A stretch of 37,870 nucleotides of DNA, from positions 322,787 through 360,656 of the forward strand of contig NZ_CP017298.1 of assembly GCF_001746855.1 (NCBI RefSeq), in the 5' to 3' direction. The notes beneath the pieces are model-generated. The model searched no databases, was not told the DNA's origin, and saw only the letters and a program-made list of their open reading frames with translations. A program made the position numbers and the translations under genes. Source of the DNA: Pauljensenia hongkongensis. Lineage in GTDB: Bacteria; Actinomycetota; Actinomycetes; Actinomycetales; Actinomycetaceae. Positions 23,545 to 31,729 of this stretch are shown here, piece by piece. Positions within the stretch are counted from its first letter, which is position 1; every line of letters begins with the position of its first letter.

Positions 23545-25344
23545 TCACCGCCAGATGATGCCCGTCCACTGGTAGTAGGGTTCGGCGATGGCGCGGGCCA
23601 TCAGCTGTGCCTCGTGGTGGATGTGTCTGCGCCAGCTGCCGCTGAATCCGGGTAGGGCGCCGGTGACTGAGCGTTGTGCGGTTGCCTCGTAGGCGTCGAC
23701 GACGGTTTTCTTGCCGTCGGCACTGAGCCACACACCTTCGCCCTGGGGGCCGGGGGCGCCGTGCTCGGAGCGGAGTCGGCGCGTGCGCAGTAGCGCCATG
23801 ACGGTTTGGTCGACCAGTAGGGGCCGGAACTCTTCCATGAGGTCCAGGGCCAGGCTGGGGCGCTTGTCGGTTGGCGCGTGCAGGACGCCGAGTGAGGGCT
23901 CCAGGCCGGCGGCGTGCAGTGCGCCGACGCATTCGCCCAGCAGAATGGCGTAGGCATAGGAAAGCGCGGCGTTGGGCACGTCGAGGGGCGGGCGGCGGCT
24001 GCGCCCGTTGAAGTCGACGCTGGGCGGCGCGCACATGGCGAGGGCGTCGAAGTACGCGGCTGAGGCGGCGCCCTCGATGCCCATGAGCTCGTCCGTATCG
24101 GCGGCATGTGCGGTTTCTTCGCGCCAGGCGCGCATGCGGGCGGCTGTGTCGGCGAGGTGCAGGGCGGGGTCGCGCCTGGCGATGCGGTTGAGCACGTGGA
24201 TCTGGTTGCGGATTTTGGCGTTGACGATGGCGCGGGCCAGTGGCAGTTTCGCCGTTTCGTCGGTGGTGTACGAGGCTTGGGCCAGCAGGCGGGCGGCGTT
24301 CCCCGTGGCGGCGGTGTTGACCAGTTGGCCCTGGTAGGCTCCGCGTCTGGACAGGCAGACGACGTCGACTCCGTTGCGCAATGCCCAGGAGCGGGCTCCG
24401 GCGGACAGGCCGACGTTGCCGGTGAGCACGATGCGGGTGACGCTGCGTTGGGGGAGGGACATTTGGGGGACGCCGGAGGCGCTGTCGACCAGGAGCCTGC
24501 CTTTGGCGACGTGGATGCGCGTCCCGTCTTTGCCGACGTAGACGATGCGGTCGGCGCTCGCCTCGGGCGTCGCGCTGGTTGTTCGCGGGGCTGGGGCGGT
24601 GGCGGTGTAGTCGGTGCCGAGGTGGCAGAACTCCTCGTCGAAACTGGTGGTCTGGGTTCGCGTCCCGTCGAGCAGCAGGCCGCGGGCGGCCAGGGTGGCG
24701 ACCAGCAGGGCGACGGCGGCATCAAGGCGGGCGTCGTCGGGCTCGCAGATGAGGATCCACTGCCCGCTGCGGGCGTAGCCGTGTCCGGCGTCGGTCATGG
24801 CGTTGTCGATGGGCGCCAGTGCGGCGTTGCGGAGGGCGTCGACCAGTTGGGGCTCATGGCGGGTGTGCGCGATGGCACTGAGCAGCGTGGTGATGGGCAC
24901 GGCGAGTAGCGAGGGAAGGGTGTCGCTGGCGTTTTGGATGATGCGGCGGACGGTCATGGGCGCCAGGCAGCAGCGGAAGACTTTGACGCGTCCGTCGGCG
25001 CGCATGCCGGTGATGCGCTCGGAGAGGGCGGTAGCGCTCCCGCTGATGGGGAATGCGGCGGGCGAGGTTTCTTGTGCCAGGCGGGAGCCGATGGTGTGGG
25101 TGATGGCGCATGCGATGAGTCGGCGCTCGAGGCGGGTCGGCGTGGGTTCGCCGCTGCCTGCGGCGAGTGCGTGGATGAGGGACGAGGCATGGGCCAGTGT
25201 CGCGTCGAGGTCGGCGCTGGCAGTTTGGACGGTGGCGGGGTCGAGGTCTGCGGTGTTGGATGCGAGCATGGTTCGCCATGCGTTGGCGAGGGTTTCGGCT
25301 GCCGCGATGAGCGCGATGATGCGGTTGGGGTCGTCGGTGTTCAT
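23545..25344 (-). CDS. cas1: Cas1 integrase fused to a degenerate reverse-transcriptase domain
   Basis: 599 residues. The C-terminal half (from about 265) is Cas1, starting DRIVYVGKDGTRIHVAKGRL. It keeps the catalytic set: Glu424 (LMGIEGAASAAYFDAL), His489 (GVLHAPTDKRPS) and Asp501 (LALDLMEEFRPLL), so spacer integration should work. Residues about 68-247 follow an RT layout: RRLIACAITHTIGSRLAQ, a motif-A position reading VFRCCLAPMTV instead of an Asp-bearing strand, LRNAALAPIDNAMTDAGHG then YARSGQW where RT has YADD, and FDEEFCHLG at the end. All catalytic Asp residues are gone, so the domain looks enzymatically dead. AGGACG precedes the ATG at 25344. It is first in the cas1-cas2 operon, facing away from the array. 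Confidence 0.88.
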   Translation of the reverse strand: MNTDDPNRIIALIAAAETLANAWRTMLASNTADLDPATVQTASADLDATLAHASSLIHALAAGSGEPTPTRLERRLIACAITHTIGSRLAQETSPAAFPISGSATALSERITGMRADGRVKVFRCCLAPMTVRRIIQNASDTLPSLLAVPITTLLSAIAHTRHEPQLVDALRNAALAPIDNAMTDAGHGYARSGQWILICEPDDARLDAAVALLVATLAARGLLLDGTRTQTTSFDEEFCHLGTDYTATAPAPRTTSATPEASADRIVYVGKDGTRIHVAKGRLLVDSASGVPQMSLPQRSVTRIVLTGNVGLSAGARSWALRNGVDVVCLSRRGAYQGQLVNTAATGNAARLLAQASYTTDETAKLPLARAIVNAKIRNQIHVLNRIARRDPALHLADTAARMRAWREETAHAADTDELMGIEGAASAAYFDALAMCAPPSVDFNGRSRRPPLDVPNAALSYAYAILLGECVGALHAAGLEPSLGVLHAPTDKRPSLALDLMEEFRPLLVDQTVMALLRTRRLRSEHGAPGPQGEGVWLSADGKKTVVDAYEATAQRSVTGALPGFSGSWRRHIHHEAQLMARAIAEPYYQWTGIIWR

Positions 25345-25629
25345 GGGTCGTCCTCACGCTGTGGTTGTGCAACACCTATAGACTTACTTTACAACCTTCA
25401 GGGTGACTTGTGCAACATTTCCGCGGGTGTCAGCATCGACTTTTCGTTGGAAAGCGGTCGGAAAGCGGCAGACGGAACAGTGTTCCGGGCGTCGGTGGCG
25501 ACCCTTGTGCTCCCAACGAAAAGTCCCCTAAACTGGAGTCGTGCTCATTGGCCGGAGGGCTCCCTGTTCGGCCACTGGCGATCCGGTGTGACGTTTGCGC
25601 AGATCAACTGCCATTCGACACGCCGAGGG
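25345..25629 (+). promoter_or_regulatory. CRISPR leader with divergent promoters and long dyads
   Basis: This is a leader between cas1 and the first repeat. Two TTGTGCAACA direct repeats lie near 25364 and 25409. On the minus strand, TTGCAC, 18 bases, TAAAGT could serve cas1-cas2. On the plus strand, TTGTGC (25505-25510), 18 bases, TAAACT (25529-25534) could drive the array. A perfect 13-bp inverted repeat, GACTTTTCGTTGG (25438-25450) and its complement (25513-25525), spans 62 bases, and its right arm sits between that -35 and -10. CGGAACA-G-TGTTCCG (25473-25487) is a second dyad inside it. Confidence 0.65.
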
Positions 25630-26756
25630 GTCAGGGAGCACCCAGCACCATCAGGTGCATTAAGACCGGTAATCGTCCTCCACCCTGTAGAGTGCTCCGC
25701 CGGGTCAGGGAGCACCCAGCACCATCAGGTGCATTAAGACACTGGCCGCTGCTTGAACGCCGGTGGGGCGGTGACCACGGGTCAGGGAGCACCCAGCACC
25801 ATCAGGTGCATTAAGACAGCATGGCCTCGCGCGGTGTCATGGGGTCGATCATCGCTAGGTCAGGGAGCACCCAGCACCACTAGGTGCATTAAGACATAAT
25901 GGTCAAGCCGCAGAGCGGCCCTCACTTCTTGGGTCAGGGAGCACCCCGCACCACTAGGTGGATTAAGACGCGGCGCGACAGCCCCAGCTCCGGGCTGGTC
26001 ACCCACCCGGTCAGGGAGCGCCCAGCACCATCAGGTGCATTACGACTTGAGGATTGTCGCGTTGTCGTATTCGGGGATGTTGGGCAGTCAGGGAGCACCC
26101 AGCACCACCAGGTGCATTAAGAGGTGGAGCCGAACCCCACCGGATCTACGTGGTGCCCGGTCAGGGAACACCCAGCACCATCAGGTGCATTATGACGGCG
26201 CAAGGACTGGAACAGGCCCAGCCCCACGCCCCCTCGTTAGGGAGTACCCAGCACCACCAGGTGCATTAAGACACAGAGAGGACGTGGATCGTGCAGGGGA
26301 TCCTGCTGGCGCGTCAGGGAGCACCCAGCACCATCAGGTGCATTAAGACTTGTTGGAGAACACGGACCCGAACACGCTGATGTCCGGGTCAGGGAGCACC
26401 CAGCACCATCAGGTGCATTAAGACCTTTGGAGTCGTAGTAGTACCATGCGCCGAGTCGTGAGGTCAGGGAGCACCCAGCACCATCAGGTGCATTAAGACG
26501 CCCGCACCCCACGACGGCACTATCTCGCAGTCGCAGTCAGGGAGCACCCAGCACCACCAGGTGCATTAAGACTGGAAATCCAGGGCCGTTACCGTATACC
26601 CGTAGTCGTCAGGGAGCACCCAGCACCACCAGGTGCATTACGACTGTTGATACGCAGGCCCTCTCCCCCACCTTCAACGTGAGTCAGGGAGCACCCAGCA
26701 CCATCAGGTGCATTAAGACTCGGTCTACGCCTCGTAGTACTGGGACAGGTTCAGAC

Positions 26757-26829
26757 GTCAGGGGCCCCTGCACCACCAGGTGTATTAAAACATCGGCCCC
26801 GTCGTCTGGTCCGCGACCGCTTGGAACGC
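26757..26829 (+). repeat. Duplicated array unit, copy 1 (shortened repeat plus spacer 16)
   Basis: A 35-base degenerate repeat (26757-26791) is followed by a 38-base spacer (26792-26829) starting ATCGGCCCCGTCGTC. The spacer is identical to the one at 27385-27422. Confidence 0.9.
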
Positions 26830-27347
26830 GTCAGGGAGCACCCAGCACCATCAGGTGCATTAAGACCCCAGGTGCTCGCCCGCCTGGACGCACCAGGACG
26901 CCAGTCAGGGAGCACCCAGCACCATCAGGTGCATTAAGACTTACGGACCCCGGCCAGCGCGTCACCGCCCGACGGTCAGGGAGCACCAGCACCACCAGGT
27001 GCATTAAGACTTCGCGCCGGATTGACTTCCAGTACCGTTCCCGTACAGTCAGGGAGCACCCAGCACCATCAGGTGCATTAAGACTTGACGGGATCGGTCA
27101 TCGGCAGGAACACCGTGAACGGGATCAGGGAGCACCCAGCACCACTAGGTGCATTAAGACGCTCTTGGAGGCGTCGAGGTCGTCGAGGTACCGCATGAGT
27201 CAGGGAGCACCCAGCACCACCAGGTGCATTAAGACCCCCTCGACCACTCCGACTATCCCGCTGAATATGCCGGTCAGGGAGCACCCAGCACCACCAGGTG
27301 CATTAAGACTCGCCGAGGGCACACTCGACGATCTGGCGGGTCGTGGG

Positions 27348-27422
27348 GTCAGGGGGCACCCTGCACCACCAGGTGTATTAAGACATCGGCCCCGTCGTCT
27401 GGTCCGCGACCGCTTGGAACGC
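27348..27422 (+). repeat. Duplicated array unit, copy 2 (variant repeat plus spacer 24)
   Basis: A 37-base repeat variant shares with repeat 16 the unusual CCTGCACCACCAGGTGTATT segment and is followed by the identical 38-base spacer (27385-27422). Copy 1 looks like this unit after a two-base deletion, so the pair arose by duplication within the array. Confidence 0.9.
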
Positions 27423-27883
27423 GTCAGGGAGCACCCAGCACCACCAGGTGCATTAAGACCGCGCCAGATGGTACGTCGTCGTCGTATTGCCGACCGTCAG
27501 GGAATGCCCAGCGCCATCAGGTGTATTAAGACATCGAATCCTTCTTCAACTGGTTCACGAACTTAGCGTCAGGGAGCACCCAGCACCACCAGGTGCATTA
27601 AGACCCGATCGACTTGTAGGATTCACGGAGGGCGGTCTCGCCGTCAGGGAACACCCCGCACCATCAGGTGCATTAAGACGGCGTGGGGCCAAGGCGCGGC
27701 AGCTCCCGCACCCCGGCGTCAGGGAGCACCCAACACCATCAGGTGCGCTCACGACTTTGCTCCATAGGAGCAGGTCGCGGTCCTCGACCCAAGTGCCAGG
27801 GGGTGGAGGCCGACCGCTGCTGCGGCGATGCCTCGTGCGGGCGCGCCGTCAGCGCTCCTCCGGTCCCCTTCTACCGTGAAGTC

Positions 27884-27985
27884 CGCACACAAGGGCCCCG
27901 AATTAGGCAACGTCGTTCGCACACAAGGGCGGAATCAAGCCGTTGTGTGCGATGTTGTGTTGCGTAATTCCGTCCCTTGTGTGCG
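27884..27985. repeat. 102-bp dispersed palindromic element, copy 2 (inverted)
   Basis: This is the reverse-complement counterpart of 9552-9653, with the same length, the same CGCACACAAGG/CCTTGTGTGCG ends and a matching core. It lies just past the end of the CRISPR array in the gene-free stretch 27756-28174. The two copies therefore bracket the array and the core cas genes in inverted orientation. Confidence 0.8.
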
Positions 27986-28105
27986 TAACCGGGAACTGCG
28001 CGCGAAAGAAGAGCCCCCAGCGCCACCGGGCGTATCCGATCAGGGCCCCGAAGCCCGAGTCTAGGCCGGACCAGCGCCAGTACTGTGTCGGGGGACACCC
28101 TGCGC

Positions 28106-28114
28106 TGCTACAAT
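28106..28114 (+). promoter_or_regulatory. Extended -10 promoter of the second membrane protein
   Basis: TGC-TACAAT is a good extended -10. The -35 (about 28086-28091, TGTCGG) is weak. Transcription would begin near 28121, about 55 bases before the ATG at 28175. The gene thus has its own promoter, separate from the array. Confidence 0.45.
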
Positions 28115-28174
28115 CTTGGGGTGTCGGGGCACTCTGGTGGCCCCGATTGGATGCTGCACCGAAGGAGGGCGCGG

Positions 28175-28741
28175 ATGCCTGTCGCACCGAGTACCGCACT
28201 GTCACTGGCCGCGTTGCTGGCGGCGCTCGTCGGCCCCGTGGTCGCGTACGCGTGCGCCAAGAAGTGGACGCGCAGGAACATCGCGGAGCTCGTCACAGGC
28301 GACCCGGGCCTCGTCGACCGCATCAACAGGCACACCTGGGCGCTGTCCGACGGCGCCATCGTGGTCGTGGGGCCGCCCGACAGCCAGCAGGCCCACGACG
28401 TGCACCAGGCCCTGGAGGACACGGGACTGTTCAAGAAGGGCGCCATCGCCCACATCCCGCCGCAGGACCTGGCCGGGGCCGCCCGGGCCGACCTCATCAT
28501 CCTCACGGAGGACGCGTTGAGCGCGCAGGCGGACGGGCCCGGCCGGGCGCGACTGCTCGACGACGTGCTGGGCAGCAAACGGGGCGTACACGCCGGGCTC
28601 ATCGGCTACGCCCCCGCGGGCAACTTCACGGACAGCGAGTTCCAGGCGATCGGCTCCGAGCCGATCACGTCGGTGACCCGGACCCGCGGACGCCTCGTCA
28701 ACGACGCGCTCTCCATGCTCACCACCCTGTCCCGCCTGTAA
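28175..28741 (+). CDS. Single-TM protein with the same C-terminal domain as the 11656 gene; candidate CRISPR effector
   Basis: 188 residues; no named family recognised. One N-terminal membrane helix (about 6-27) is followed by basic residues (KKWTRR), so the remainder is probably cytosolic. The domain has alternating strands and helices: GAIVVVGPPDS (60-70), a helix, GAIAHIPP, ARADLIILTEDAL (104-114), VHAGLIGYAP (138-147), and PITSVTRTRGRLVNDA with SMLTTL at the end. The protein at 11656 has matching blocks (ESDLVILCIG, ALIVYTDG, NTRGRIVSDI, LLTTL). The fold could be receiver-, TIR- or CARF-like; no catalytic residues can be named. GAAGGAGG six to seven bases before ATG 28175 decides the start. 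A RAMP gene follows after 46 bases. Confidence 0.75.
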   Translation: MPVAPSTALSLAALLAALVGPVVAYACAKKWTRRNIAELVTGDPGLVDRINRHTWALSDGAIVVVGPPDSQQAHDVHQALEDTGLFKKGAIAHIPPQDLAGAARADLIILTEDALSAQADGPGRARLLDDVLGSKRGVHAGLIGYAPAGNFTDSEFQAIGSEPITSVTRTRGRLVNDALSMLTTLSRL

Positions 28742-28787
28742 CAGCCGCACCAGCAGGCCACACCAGCGGCAGGAAGGCGGCGTCGAA

Positions 28788-31262
28788 GTGACCGAGAACG
28801 AGGGACAAGCCCCCAGCACCCAGCACCTAGGACCCAGCACCCAGTCGAGAACATGGCACCACGCCTACAACGGCGTCCCCACAGTGCGCGCCAGCCGGAC
28901 GGGCGTGGGCAAGAACCCTCGAGCCGTTTTCTTCGACGACGCCCCTCCCCCACCGCACGACCACATCCCCCCACAGTCCCTCTCCGGCTGGATCCGCCTG
29001 GAACTCACAGTCGCCACACCCACCGTCCCCGGCCACCAGGACCCCTCCGGCAGGATCGTCGTCGCCTCGCTGAACGGGAACAACTGGGGCGCCCAGTCCT
29101 GGGACGACGCGACAATCCCGGCGACAAGCCTCAAGGGCGTCCTCTCATCAGCCTGCGAAGCGGTCACCGAGTCCCGGCTCCGGGTGTTCCGGGAGCACGA
29201 CCACGTGCTCACCTACCGGCGCAGCGCCCGCGAGGGCCAAACCCTGTACCCGGTCTTCCTCACCAAGGAGAAGAACGGAACATGGTCGGCGCGCGTGATG
29301 CTGGGGAAGAACCCCCGGCCCACCACTCCGGCCCAATGGGACACGCCGCCCAGCTGCGTGTGCGCGGCCGCCCTGCCCGACTCCGAGCAATCCGCGGTGA
29401 AAATCATGCTCAGTAAGAAGCGGTACTACCTGGGCGGCCGTCGCCGGAAGAAAGGGAAACAGCGGGGCGACGAGCAGGCAGCCATCCGAACACTCATAAA
29501 GCTGCGCACTGCGACGCCCCATTTGAAACGCGTGTCGTTCACCTGGGAGGAGGAGAATTTCTACGAAGGCACCCGCGCAATTGTCTCCAAAATCGGACGC
29601 ACCCTCTACGCCCACAGCAAGAGCGTGATCGAAAGCGGCACGGACGAGGGCTACGTCGTCCGTACCACGCCCGAACGTGCAGCCAAGGGGAAGCGCAATC
29701 GTGGCCCCGTCCGCCTCATCAGCACGAAGTACAACGAGTTCGTGTTCTTCGACTCGGAGGAGAACCGCACTCTCCTTCCGGTCTCCGACGATGTGGTGTC
29801 GCGCCTGGTGTCCGTCATCCACTCCTACGCCTGCAATGTCTTCGAACTGAAACGCCGCGAGTCGAGGGCGGGTCGGAATCCGTCCTCGGGAACCCAGCGT
29901 TCGACCGACCCCAGCACCCGGTTGGTCGAGGAGTTCGTCCGCCGGCGCCTCAGTGGCGTGCGCGCTCACGACACCGAGCCGCCATTCACCCGCCAGGACG
30001 TACTCGACTACCTGGCGGCCCTGGCCTCGCAAGACCCGGGCATCCCCTTGTTCGCAGTCATCGTCGGCGACGATTCGGGGACGGCGGAGCACGGCGGAAA
30101 AGTGATGGTGCTCGGCCCGTCGCAGGTCGGCCGCGCGACCCCACAGAACGGTGTTCCCCCGCACCGCCTCGCCGAGGACAGCGACGTGCTCCCCGCGCAC
30201 GACATCGCCGAGGCCTCTGCCGCCGACCGTCTGTGGGGGTTCGTCGCCGACGAGCCCGATGACGACGACACGCCCTCCGCGCGCGGCAGGATCACCCTTA
30301 CCCGCGCAGAACCGGACACCAGCACCGGGAAGGAGCACCTGCTGCGCGCCGAGGCGGGCGGATGGGTGCCTCCGATCCTCGCGGGGCCAAAACCGGCGAC
30401 GGGCGCGCCCTACCTGCGCGACCGCGAAGGCAGGCACGTCGGCGAGCGCCTCACCCGGGGGCGGCTGTTCGAACCCGGGCAGACGCTGATCCGCAAGGTC
30501 TACCCCACTCACCGTTTCCTCATTCACGACTACCGGAGCGGTAAGGAGGAGCTGCCGCCACCGGCGCGGGAGGCGCGGAGCGGAGAAGCCACCCAGGGCA
30601 GCGAGGTCGTTGTGGGCTCGTACCTGCTGCCCGGCGCGAAGCTCCACGCCACCCTTCGTTTCACCGCACTCACCGACACCGAGCTCGCGGTGCTCCTGTG
30701 GCTGCTGACCCCTGAGAACCTCGTCCCCACATCCGAGCGGGAAAAGGGCGGGACGGGGGTGTTCCACATCGGCTTGGGCAAACCCCTGGGGTGGGGGGCC
30801 GTCGAAGTCAGGGCGACTGAACTCGTAGTCGCGGACGGGAAGCGCCTCGCACGCGGTTACGCGGATCTGTCCGGGTGCTTGGGGTTGAGCGCTGCAGACT
30901 CTCCGGTCGAGCGGGGCACCGCCGCTCCGACTGCGGCGATCACCAGTACCGCCGAAAGCACCGCTACCACCCCCTTGGCGGACTACCGGGAGCGTCTGCG
31001 GGGACTCCTACCGGGGTTCGAGGCGTCCGCCGCCGTGCGCTCTTTCGCGCGGTCGGCGTTCGGATGGCGCGACGCGCCGGACGAGGACAACGTGTCGTAC
31101 CCGGTCGCGAAGGGCTCTGGATCAGCGGGGATCTCTGCGACCGCCCTGTTCTTCAAGAAGCGGGAGGACAACAGGGTGAAGGCGGCGTTCCCAGACGCCC
31201 GGGGACGCAAAGACTGCCTCAAGTCTCAATTCAACCTCCCCACGCTCGACGACGACCACTGA
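28788..31262 (+). CDS. TIGR03986-like RAMP protein, copy 2
   Basis: 824 residues. It shares blocks in order with the protein at 21010: ATSLKGVLSSACEAVTESRL, EASAADRLWGFVADE, ELAVLLWLLTPENLVP, GLGKPLGWGAVEV, YADLSGCLGLS and RSAFGWRDAP. It is GC-rich like the chromosome, unlike copy 1, and has a low-complexity N-terminal addition (QAPSTQHLGPSTQSRTW). The GTG at 28788 has AGGAAGG ten bases upstream. It lies outside the coupled cas operon, behind the second membrane protein, so it may replace copy 1 in an alternative complex or couple that membrane protein to the complex. Both ideas are inference. Confidence 0.82.
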   Translation: MTENEGQAPSTQHLGPSTQSRTWHHAYNGVPTVRASRTGVGKNPRAVFFDDAPPPPHDHIPPQSLSGWIRLELTVATPTVPGHQDPSGRIVVASLNGNNWGAQSWDDATIPATSLKGVLSSACEAVTESRLRVFREHDHVLTYRRSAREGQTLYPVFLTKEKNGTWSARVMLGKNPRPTTPAQWDTPPSCVCAAALPDSEQSAVKIMLSKKRYYLGGRRRKKGKQRGDEQAAIRTLIKLRTATPHLKRVSFTWEEENFYEGTRAIVSKIGRTLYAHSKSVIESGTDEGYVVRTTPERAAKGKRNRGPVRLISTKYNEFVFFDSEENRTLLPVSDDVVSRLVSVIHSYACNVFELKRRESRAGRNPSSGTQRSTDPSTRLVEEFVRRRLSGVRAHDTEPPFTRQDVLDYLAALASQDPGIPLFAVIVGDDSGTAEHGGKVMVLGPSQVGRATPQNGVPPHRLAEDSDVLPAHDIAEASAADRLWGFVADEPDDDDTPSARGRITLTRAEPDTSTGKEHLLRAEAGGWVPPILAGPKPATGAPYLRDREGRHVGERLTRGRLFEPGQTLIRKVYPTHRFLIHDYRSGKEELPPPAREARSGEATQGSEVVVGSYLLPGAKLHATLRFTALTDTELAVLLWLLTPENLVPTSEREKGGTGVFHIGLGKPLGWGAVEVRATELVVADGKRLARGYADLSGCLGLSAADSPVERGTAAPTAAITSTAESTATTPLADYRERLRGLLPGFEASAAVRSFARSAFGWRDAPDEDNVSYPVAKGSGSAGISATALFFKKREDNRVKAAFPDARGRKDCLKSQFNLPTLDDDH

Positions 31263-31403
31263 CTGAGGGCGCTCGGCCCGACGACGACCGCTGAGGGAGT
31301 ACCGAGTTTGGTCTTGCCCGCGCCGCCGGGTGGACACGCGGCTCAGACCCCAGCGGCCACACCAGCACTCGTACGCCCGCACGCCGGGCGTATCCTCCAC
31401 CCA

Positions 31404-31440
31404 GGGGTATAAGCAACGCTTATGGCCCCGCCGCGCGGAC
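31404..31440. repeat. AAC-centred dyad, copy a
   Basis: GGTATAAGCAACGCTTATGG (31406-31425) has arms ATAAGC/GCTTAT around AAC and continues with GGCCCCGCCG. It matches the layout of the two dyads near 33990 and 34130. It lies between the RAMP gene and the DUF6318 operon, in a stretch (31263-31607) without a gene. Confidence 0.6.
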
Positions 31441-31607
31441 ACACGGCCAAACCCCTGGTGGTCCCACCCACACCAGCACCCGCGACCCCGCCCACCGGGC
31501 AGGCGCACCTCAAACCCACGAGTCAGCCCATCAAACGCCACGGCATAGCCAGCGTTCTGCGGAACCCAGAACGATCCACCGCCCAACCCGATGTCTGAAG
31601 ACGGTCG

Positions 31608-31681
31608 CAATAGTTATCCACAGACCATGACTGGGGTCTAGCGCCGGGGGTGTGCGAGGCGTTAGCATCGAAAGCAAGTGA
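31608..31681 (+). promoter_or_regulatory. Conserved upstream region of the DUF6318 operon
   Basis: The block shares with 34321-34394 a TTATCCACA box (31614-31622; TTATACACA in the other), CAGACCAT, GGTCT (31635-31639), exactly 20 bases, CGTTAG (31660-31665), and CATCGAAAGCAAGTGA. Equal spacing of GGTCT and CGTTAG in both copies suggests a promoter, perhaps for an extracytoplasmic-function sigma factor. Confidence 0.5.
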
Positions 31682-31729
31682 AGCAGGCCACCACTACGGT
31701 CTCAGGTTGGCACAAGGATGTGGTACCGC

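Larger units (their letters stand above)
25630..27755 (+). CRISPR. CRISPR array, 29 repeats of 37 bp, 28 spacers
   Basis: The repeat begins GTCAGGGAGCACCCAGCACC and ends ATCAGGTGCATTAAGAC. Inside it GCACC and GGTGC form a 5-bp stem with a four-base loop (ATCA, ACCA or ACTA), leaving exactly eight bases, ATTAAGAC, after the stem: the expected Cas6-cut 5' handle. The handle and the degenerate last repeat at 27718 give plus-strand transcription from the leader on the left. Repeat starts are 71-78 bases apart, so spacers are about 35-41 bases. Units 4-9, 16, 24, 26 and 28 carry base changes. Long open frames through the array are artefacts of near-uniform spacing. Confidence 0.97.

Noticed and set aside
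26679-27566. Long open frame through the CRISPR array giving a repetitive protein with REHPAPPGALR-like units
   Set aside because: The periodic peptide is the translation of 37-base repeats; no ribosome-binding site or family similarity. The array explains it fully.
9552-27985. Composite transposon
   Set aside because: The inverted 102-bp elements carry no transposase and no target-site duplication was seen, so mobility is only a possibility.
29148-30767. Minus-strand 539-codon frame opposite the second RAMP
   Set aside because: No recognisable domain; the opposite strand encodes a protein with clear TIGR03986-like blocks.
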